Source: Hymenobacter psoromatis
Lineage (GTDB): Bacteria > Bacteroidota > Bacteroidia > Cytophagales > Hymenobacteraceae
Reading direction: 5' to 3'
Length of the DNA: 64,000 nucleotides
NCBI RefSeq assembly: GCF_020012125.1
Contig: NZ_JAIFAG010000001.1
Span: 2,666,001-2,730,000, forward strand
Shown piece after piece: positions 59,402 through 64,000 of the stretch. Below the pieces are notes generated by a model. That model was not told where the DNA came from and ran no database searches. It was given only the letters and a program-made list of their open reading frames with translations. The translations under genes and the position numbers were made by a program. How positions within the stretch are numbered: position 1 is the first letter of the stretch; every line of letters starts with the position of its first letter.

Positions 59402-59872
59402 CTAGTCATTCTTCATATCCTCGTGCCCGTAACTAATGACGCGGGTGATGCGCCAGCCGGTCGCGGTACGTTGCCACACATGGATGAACTTATAGGTGCC
59501 GCTGAGCTTTTCGGCTTGGCCCTTGTTGGTGTGGTAAAAACGGTGTACAGCTATCTCAACTGCTCCATACCCTTTCAGCGGATGCACTTCGAGCGTACCT
59601 TTCACTAGCTCGCGCCGAATATGGCTACCACGGGCGCACATCTCCCGAAAGCTTTTCATTTCTAACTGTCGGCCAGTGGTGAGTCCACCCAGGTCGTGGT
59701 AAAACTCCAGGTCGGGCGCGAAAAACGGTTTATAAGCGAGGCTGTCGCAGCGGTTAAAAGCGGCAAATACGCTGCTATCAGCCCACGCAATTTGCTGGTA
59801 GAGCACGGCAGGTGCCTGAGCCTGGGCCAGCGCGGGAAGCAGCGCGGCAAACAGTAGAAATAGGTAACGCAT
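59402..59872 (-). CDS. Secreted SnoaL/DUF4440-like (NTF2 fold) protein
   Basis: 156 residues from the ATG at 59872; signal peptide MRYLFLLFAALLPALAQA. The mature domain fits the NTF2-like pattern: FAAFNRCDSLAYKPFFAPDL near the start and HVWQRTATGWRITRVISYGH at the end. Likely ligand binding or an accessory role; function unknown. An upstream Met at 59920 would spoil the signal peptide. Confidence 0.8.
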   Translation of the reverse strand: MRYLFLLFAALLPALAQAQAPAVLYQQIAWADSSVFAAFNRCDSLAYKPFFAPDLEFYHDLGGLTTGRQLEMKSFREMCARGSHIRRELVKGTLEVHPLKGYGAVEIAVHRFYHTNKGQAEKLSGTYKFIHVWQRTATGWRITRVISYGHEDMKND

Positions 59873-59920
59873 CCCACAAAGAACGTTCGCCCTGCGGCTA
59901 CCGCTACCAATACCCCGCAA

Positions 59921-60214
59921 CTAATAGGGAAAAGGACTGACAGCTCTACCCACGCGGGTTTCTATATGCTCACGCTCGCGCAAAGCTGACCCTCAGCATC
60001 GGGTTGCTCGCGTATGAGTTGCACTGCTTGGCCTGTTTATGTGAACTAGTCCGCCAGACGATGCGCTAATGGCCCAGACACCTTGCAGCAGACGCAGGAC
60101 TTGTCATCCGTTTCTAAAAGCTAAATAAGGTTCTACCCTTTTAGCCAACATCTAACAAGTAAAGGTTAAATAATTTGGCTTGCTGTCTCCTAAACTGTCA
60201 CCCAGAAAAATAAA
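59921..60214. other. Intergenic region
   Basis: About 290 bp between the SnoaL-type gene and the tRNA terminator. No convincing ORF, hairpin or RNA gene seen. Confidence 0.4.
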
Positions 60215-60243
60215 AAGCCCGTTTCCAAGCTGGAAACGGGCTT
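60215..60243 (-). terminator. Intrinsic terminator of the tRNA-Ser pair
   Basis: On the minus strand AAGCCCGTTTCCA-gct-TGGAAACGGGCTT followed by TTTATTTTT: a 13-bp perfect stem and T-run, 6 bp after the tRNA-Ser(UGA) 3' end. Confidence 0.93.
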
Positions 60244-60249
60244 CTCAGC

Positions 60250-60333
60250 AGAGAAGGAGGGATTCGAACCCCCGGACCTGTTACAGTCAGCGGTTTTCAA
60301 GACCGCCGCAATCGACCACTCTGCCACTTCTCT
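60250..60333 (-). tRNA. tRNA-Ser (anticodon UGA)
   Basis: 84 nt read leftward. Acceptor AGAGAAG/CTTCTCT, anticodon stem GCGGT/ACCGC with loop CTTGAAA (anticodon TGA), long class II variable arm and T-loop GGTTCGAATCC. Second in a pair with tRNA-Ser(CGA). Confidence 0.96.
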
Positions 60334-60408
60334 AAAAATGAAATGGTAAAATGGCAGATTAATGAAGCGTGGAAGCTACTTTATCAACTCACTATTTCAC
60401 CATTTCGT

Positions 60409-60494
60409 AGAGAGGGGGGGATTCGAACCCCCGATACCGTTGCCGGTATAACGGTTTTCGAAACCGTCGCATTCGACCACTCTGCCACCTCTCT
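60409..60494 (-). tRNA. tRNA-Ser (anticodon CGA)
   Basis: 86 nt read leftward. Acceptor AGAGAGG/CCTCTCT, anticodon stem ACGGT/ACCGT with loop TTCGAAA (anticodon CGA), class II variable arm and T-loop GGTTCGAATCC. Transcribed before tRNA-Ser(UGA). Confidence 0.96.
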
Positions 60495-60522
60495 AAAGGT
60501 CCCAGACGAGTAGTTGGGGCTG

Positions 60523-60530
60523 CAAAAGTA
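60523..60530 (-). promoter_or_regulatory. Probable -7 element of the tRNA-Ser operon
   Basis: Read leftward TACTTTTG, a full match to the Bacteroidetes TAnnTTTG -7 box, 28 bp before the first tRNA. The -33 partner is unclear. Same 8-mer as before argB. Confidence 0.65.
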
Positions 60531-60615
60531 GGGGGAAATTTGGAATGAGGCAGTGCGAGGGAAGAATTTTCTTTTACAGGAAGCCTTAGTTGCCTCAAAA
60601 TCAATCCCAAATCCC

Positions 60616-61572
60616 TTATTTTTCTTTCTTCATTAAATCTAGTCGGCCCGTCACGGCATCAATACTAACATTGACCTCGAAGCCGATGATGAGCGTCATG
60701 CACACGAATTCGAGCCACACCATAAAGCCTACCAGCGCCCCGATGGAGCCGTAGAAGTGGTTATAGGAGTTGAAGATGCGCACGTAGAGCGTGAACAGAA
60801 ACGACACCAGGAAGATGAGCAGCGTGGCCACCAGCGCGCCGGTCGAGATGAAGGGCCACTTATCATGCACCGGCGGCACGAAGTAATAAATGACGCAAGT
60901 CGTAGTTAAAAACAGCCCGATAAGCGAGCCGTAGCGTAGCGCCAAAATCATAAACTCAGTGGAGCTTTCGGGCACGATTTCGTAGAATACCAACCCGTCA
61001 ATGATGAACGTGCCGAAGAAGATGCCCGCGATGGCTAGCACCAGAATAAGGGCCAGAATAAATGTGAGGCCCGTAGCGATGAGGCGCTTATGGAAATAGC
61101 CGCGATGCTTGAACCACGGGTATTTCTTCTCAAACGCATCGAGCAGGGCCATGATGCCATTGCTGCTGAGCACCAGCGCCGACACGAAGCCGAACGAAAG
61201 CAGGCCGCCATGCGGAATGCGCACAATGTCCTCGATGGTGCCCGCCGTAGCCGAGTACAGCTCGTGGGGCATGATGTCGGATAGAAACTGTAAAATATCC
61301 ACATCTAGGTTGGGCACCGGGATGTAGGGAATAAGCGTGAAGAGGAAAATAATGGTCGGAAACAGGGCCAGCGTGAGGTTGAAGGCCATGTAGGCGGCAC
61401 GTTTTTCCAAGGAGTCAAGCCGCAGTTCGTGCAGCACCCGCTCGCCCACAGCGTATATCGAGATGCGGCCGCCGCGCATTCGCTGGCGCTTGCCCCAGGC
61501 CAGCACCGTGCGGTAGGCACGGTGGCGGCGCACATCGGGCAGCGCGCGGCGGCGGGCGGGAGAAGCGAGCAT
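60616..61572 (-). CDS. YihY/BrkB family inner membrane protein
   Basis: 318 residues; six hydrophobic segments. Family hallmark near the first helix (RAAYMAFNLTLALFPTIIFL) and the FMVWLEFVCMTLIIGFEVN end. Once called ribonuclease BN, a label known to be wrong; function uncertain, possibly a transporter or membrane-organising protein. Confidence 0.88.
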   Translation of the reverse strand: MLASPARRRALPDVRRHRAYRTVLAWGKRQRMRGGRISIYAVGERVLHELRLDSLEKRAAYMAFNLTLALFPTIIFLFTLIPYIPVPNLDVDILQFLSDIMPHELYSATAGTIEDIVRIPHGGLLSFGFVSALVLSSNGIMALLDAFEKKYPWFKHRGYFHKRLIATGLTFILALILVLAIAGIFFGTFIIDGLVFYEIVPESSTEFMILALRYGSLIGLFLTTTCVIYYFVPPVHDKWPFISTGALVATLLIFLVSFLFTLYVRIFNSYNHFYGSIGALVGFMVWLEFVCMTLIIGFEVNVSIDAVTGRLDLMKKEK

Positions 61573-61668
61573 CGATAAGTGAGTGGGTGAGTAGGTGAGT
61601 AAAGGAGCAAGTTGGCCGATGAGTTCACGAGCTGGTTTTAGGGGCTCAGCTCTCCTTTACGCAGCTAC

Positions 61669-62157
61669 TCATTTGCCGAACGCGGCCGGCGCGGGCGCGT
61701 CGCCGGGGGTAGCGCGGCCGGTGCCGAGCGGCAGGTCGGCCTCGCTTTCGGCAAAGTACGGCGCTAATTTTTCGCGCACGCTGTCCGGAATAGGCACTGG
61801 CCGGCCGGTGGCGGTGCTCACAAACACCATCAGCGTGTAGCCTTCGGTGAGCAATTCCTGAGCCTCATTGCGGATTTCGTACTCAAACTTCGCCCGCGAG
61901 CCCTCGGTCAGTTCGCGCAATAGTACCCGGATGGTCAGCAGGTCATCATAGCGGGCGGGGCGGCGAAAGCGGGTATGCAGCTCGCCCACCGGCATCCCTA
62001 CCCCCTGCGCTTCCAGGTCTTTGTAGCGAATGCCTAGCTGCCGAAACGACTCGGTGCGGGCCACCTCAAAGTACGCCGCATAGTTGCCGTGATAGACGTA
62101 GCCCATCTGGTCGGTTTCGGCGTAGCGCACCCGGATTTGAATGTCGGCTTGATACAT
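61669..62157 (-). CDS. Acyl-CoA thioesterase, 4-hydroxybenzoyl-CoA thioesterase type
   Basis: 162 residues from the ATG at 62157 (MYQADIQIRVRYAETDQMGY). Hot-dog fold with the catalytic Asp in AETDQMGYVYHGNY. The upstream extension to 62277 falls in a palindromic repeat and is not used. Cleaves an acyl-CoA; substrate unknown. Confidence 0.9.
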   Translation of the reverse strand: MYQADIQIRVRYAETDQMGYVYHGNYAAYFEVARTESFRQLGIRYKDLEAQGVGMPVGELHTRFRRPARYDDLLTIRVLLRELTEGSRAKFEYEIRNEAQELLTEGYTLMVFVSTATGRPVPIPDSVREKLAPYFAESEADLPLGTGRATPGDAPAPAAFGK

Positions 62158-62177
62158 AGGTCGGCTAAGAAAACACC

Positions 62178-62276
62178 TGTCATGGCAAGCTTGCGAAGCA
62201 ATCGCACCCGAACGATGGACGAGCGACTGGCGCGGGTGTCGGGCGGGTGCGATTGCTTCGCAAGCTCGCCATGACA
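62178..62276. repeat. Palindromic element, 32-bp arms
   Basis: Arms 62178-62209 (TGTCATGGCAAGCTTGCGAA...) and 62245-62276 match at 31 of 32 positions around a 35-nt centre. Carries GCTTGCGAAGCAATCGCACC, a word distinct from the GTCAGGCAGAC family. Between mltG and the thioesterase, both leftward. Confidence 0.92.
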
Positions 62277-62285
62277 AGCGGTTTT

Positions 62286-63374
62286 TTACATAATGCCCGC
62301 CCGCGTCAGCGCCGCTTGATACCGGTGGGCGTTCACCAAGTGCTGCTGCTGCGTGGCGGCGAAGGCGTGATAGCCGCTGAAGTCGTCCTTGGCGCAGAAG
62401 TAGAGGTAGTCGTTCTGCTCGGGGTGCAACACGGCGTCAATACTGGTGATGCTGGGCAGGTCGATAGGGCCGGGGGGTAGGCCAGCGTACATATAGGTGT
62501 TATAGGGCGAGTCTTTTCGCAGGTGCACGTTGAGCACGCGCTTGATACCAAAATCGCCGTTGGCGTATACTACGGTGGGGTCGGCTTGCAGCTTCATGCC
62601 GCGCTTGAGGCGGTTGAGGTACACGCCCGCAATGCGGGGGCGCTCGTCGGCGTGCTGCTGCTGCTCGGCCTCTACGATGCTGGCCAGCGTGCTCACCTGC
62701 ACGCGGGTGAGACCCAGCTTCTCGCGGGCCGCGTCACGGGCGGGCGTCCAGAACTTCTCGTACTCAGTTTTCATGCGCTGCATGAGATTCTGGGCCGAGG
62801 TATTCCAATATAGCTCGTACGTATTCGGGATGAACATGGCCAGCACCGTAGTGGTGTCGAAGCCCAGGCTCCTGGTGTAGCTGGGGCTGCTCAGCAGGGA
62901 GTCAATCTGCCGGGGCTGGGCGTCAATCTGCTTGCTGAGCTTGGTGGCCAGCTCGCGGCGCAGCCGCACGTTGGCGAAGGTGAGACGCAGCGGCGACTGG
63001 CGGCCCGATTTTAACAGATTGATTATCTGGCGATTGGTGGCATTGTTGACCAGCATGTAGCGGCCGGGCTTCACCACGCCGGGCTTGTTGTAGCCCATGA
63101 GCTTGCCCACAAAATACAACGAAAGCCGGTCGATAACGGCTCCCGATTTTTCTACTGCCTTCAAAGCTTGCTGCCAATTATCGCCTCGGCGAATGTATAC
63201 GTAGGTCGGCAGCTCCTTGGTATCGATGTTAGCAGTGAAAAAAATCTGGAAGAAGTAATAGGAAAAGCACACCAGTGTAAGGCCCAGCAGCACGCTGATG
63301 ATACCAAACCGATTGCGACGCTTAATGGAATCTGCCCGGTAATCAAAGGCAGACTTTTTGACAGGCTCAGACAT
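62286..63374 (-). CDS. mltG: Endolytic murein transglycosylase MltG
   Basis: 362 residues. Short cytoplasmic N-terminus, one membrane helix ([20 protein letters not shown]), LysM-like part, then the YceG catalytic domain with the Glu in [20 protein letters not shown] and [19 protein letters not shown]. Cuts nascent peptidoglycan strands in the periplasm. Confidence 0.94.
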   Translation of the reverse strand: MSEPVKKSAFDYRADSIKRRNRFGIISVLLGLTLVCFSYYFFQIFFTANIDTKELPTYVYIRRGDNWQQALKAVEKSGAVIDRLSLYFVGKLMGYNKPGVVKPGRYMLVNNATNRQIINLLKSGRQSPLRLTFANVRLRRELATKLSKQIDAQPRQIDSLLSSPSYTRSLGFDTTTVLAMFIPNTYELYWNTSAQNLMQRMKTEYEKFWTPARDAAREKLGLTRVQVSTLASIVEAEQQQHADERPRIAGVYLNRLKRGMKLQADPTVVYANGDFGIKRVLNVHLRKDSPYNTYMYAGLPPGPIDLPSITSIDAVLHPEQNDYLYFCAKDDFSGYHAFAATQQQHLVNAHRYQAALTRAGIM

Positions 63375-63573
63375 AAGACGAAAAATAAATCCCCCAAAAT
63401 TAACCTCCGGCGGCCAGGTATTCGCTGTTTGGACAGTTGACCGTCCCCACGAAGCGCGTGGGCCCTGGCCGGCTTACCCCTCCAACTTCTCCCCTAGCCG
63501 TAGTACCTTGGCCACCCGAACGGGCCGCCCCGGCTGGCCCTCGCTTTTTTCATATAATTTCCTGTTCTGCTTT

Positions 63574-64000
63574 ATGTCTGCTACCCTGCTCCGCATTCAC
63601 CCCGATAACCCGCCCCAAAACCGCATTCTGCAAGTCGTGGAAGTGCTGCGCAAGGGCGGGCTTATTATTTATCCGACTGATACGGTCTATGGCATTGGCT
63701 GCGACATCAACAACGCGAAAGCCGTAGAAAAGCTCTGCCGCATTAAAGGACTGAAGCCAGAAAAAGCCAACCTGAGTTTTATTTGCCACGACTTGTCGCA
63801 CATCAGCGACTATGCGCACGGCATCACAACCCCCGTATTTAAGGTGCTGAAAAAGGCCCTACCCGGCCCGTTTACGTTCATCTTCGAGGCCAGCCCTAAT
63901 GCCCCGCGCTACGGCGGCGTGAAGCGCAGCACGGTGGGCATACGGGTGCCCGATAACCAGATTGTGCGTCAGATTGTGAAGGAGTTCGGCACGCCCATCG
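63574..64000 (+). CDS. TsaC/Sua5/YciO family L-threonylcarbamoyladenylate synthase-like, cut by window edge
   Basis: First 142 codons from the ATG at 63574. The YrdC fold is plain: [18 protein letters not shown] at about 29-46, KPEKANLSF, and [11 protein letters not shown] with VGIRVPDN. Makes threonylcarbamoyl-AMP for the t6A tRNA modification if it is TsaC; YciO paralogues look alike, so the symbol is left open. A TACCTTGG near-match to the -7 box lies about 70 bp upstream. Confidence 0.88.
   Translation, partial: MSATLLRIHPDNPPQNRILQVVEVLRKGGLIIYPTDTVYGIGCDINNAKAVEKLCRIKGLKPEKANLSFICHDLSHISDYAHGITTPVFKVLKKALPGPFTFIFEASPNAPRYGGVKRSTVGIRVPDNQIVRQIVKEFGTPI

Noticed and set aside
60250..60494. 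Attachment site for an integrative element at the tRNA-Ser genes
   Set aside because: No partial tRNA copy, integrase or AT-rich island lies next to the pair.

Overview
The window is GC-rich chromosomal DNA from a member of the Bacteroidota, most likely Hymenobacter or a close relative in the Cytophagales. The basis is the arginine pathway with an acetyl/succinyl-ornithine carbamoyltransferase, Bacteroidetes-type -7 promoter elements (TACTTTTG), a GT3 (eukaryote-like) glycogen synthase, few Shine-Dalgarno sequences, and very frequent use of the word CCTACCCC/GGGGTAGG. No rRNA, CRISPR array, prophage or replication origin was seen. The species call is inference.

Layout. 0-8.7 kb: a left-truncated secreted M28 peptidase, a multi-PAS histidine kinase with a single-domain response regulator, and pyruvate carboxylase. 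8.8-24.5 kb: arginine and carbamoyl-phosphate biosynthesis in two divergent blocks, argB-argE-argH leftward and GNAT-argG-argC-argD-carA-carB-argF' rightward. 24.5-33.1 kb: a GNAT protein, a UreH-type nickel permease, a GIY-YIG remnant and a urease operon (ureAB-ureC-ureF-ureG). 33.5-40.1 kb: glutamate synthase gltB-gltD. Urease (NH3 release), carbamoyl-phosphate synthetase, GOGAT and the arginine genes together make this a nitrogen-assimilation neighbourhood; ureD lies apart at 43.5-44.4 kb and no ureE is visible. 41-54.8 kb: M50-type membrane protease, amine oxidase, glycogen branching-type GH13 and glycogen synthase, nitroreductase, STAS protein, RNase Z, queuosine-precursor transporter and TrpS. 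54.8-64 kb: membrane protein with a frameshift, DPP-IV, two tRNA-Ser genes, YihY, thioesterase, MltG and a right-truncated TsaC/Sua5-type gene.

The most unusual aspect is how accessory DNA sits in this conserved metabolic backbone. Short AT-rich genes, several resembling toxin-immunity or toxin-antitoxin genes (Imm50-like, Imm53-like, HicAB, DUF4238), are inserted between co-directional core genes: argC/argD, carA/carB, ureAB/ureC, after ureG and gltB/gltD. In the urease region the inserts are preceded by repeated copies of the ureB 3' end that stop just short of the start codon of the next AT-rich gene. A second, unrelated gene tail is duplicated in the same way at 41.0 and 42.0 kb, again fused to two different downstream genes at the same spacing. 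This resembles a cassette-like process anchored on host gene 3' ends; the mechanism is inferred, the sequence arrangement is directly visible.

Other mobile-type features: an IS630-family element with TA target duplication and a T TTT TTA frameshift signal, inserted in an Imm50-like gene whose frame is restored exactly if the element is removed; several families of long near-perfect palindromes between genes; and a 47-bp inverted-repeat pair whose loop holds a complete AT-rich ORF. Many accessory genes carry nonsense or frameshift lesions.
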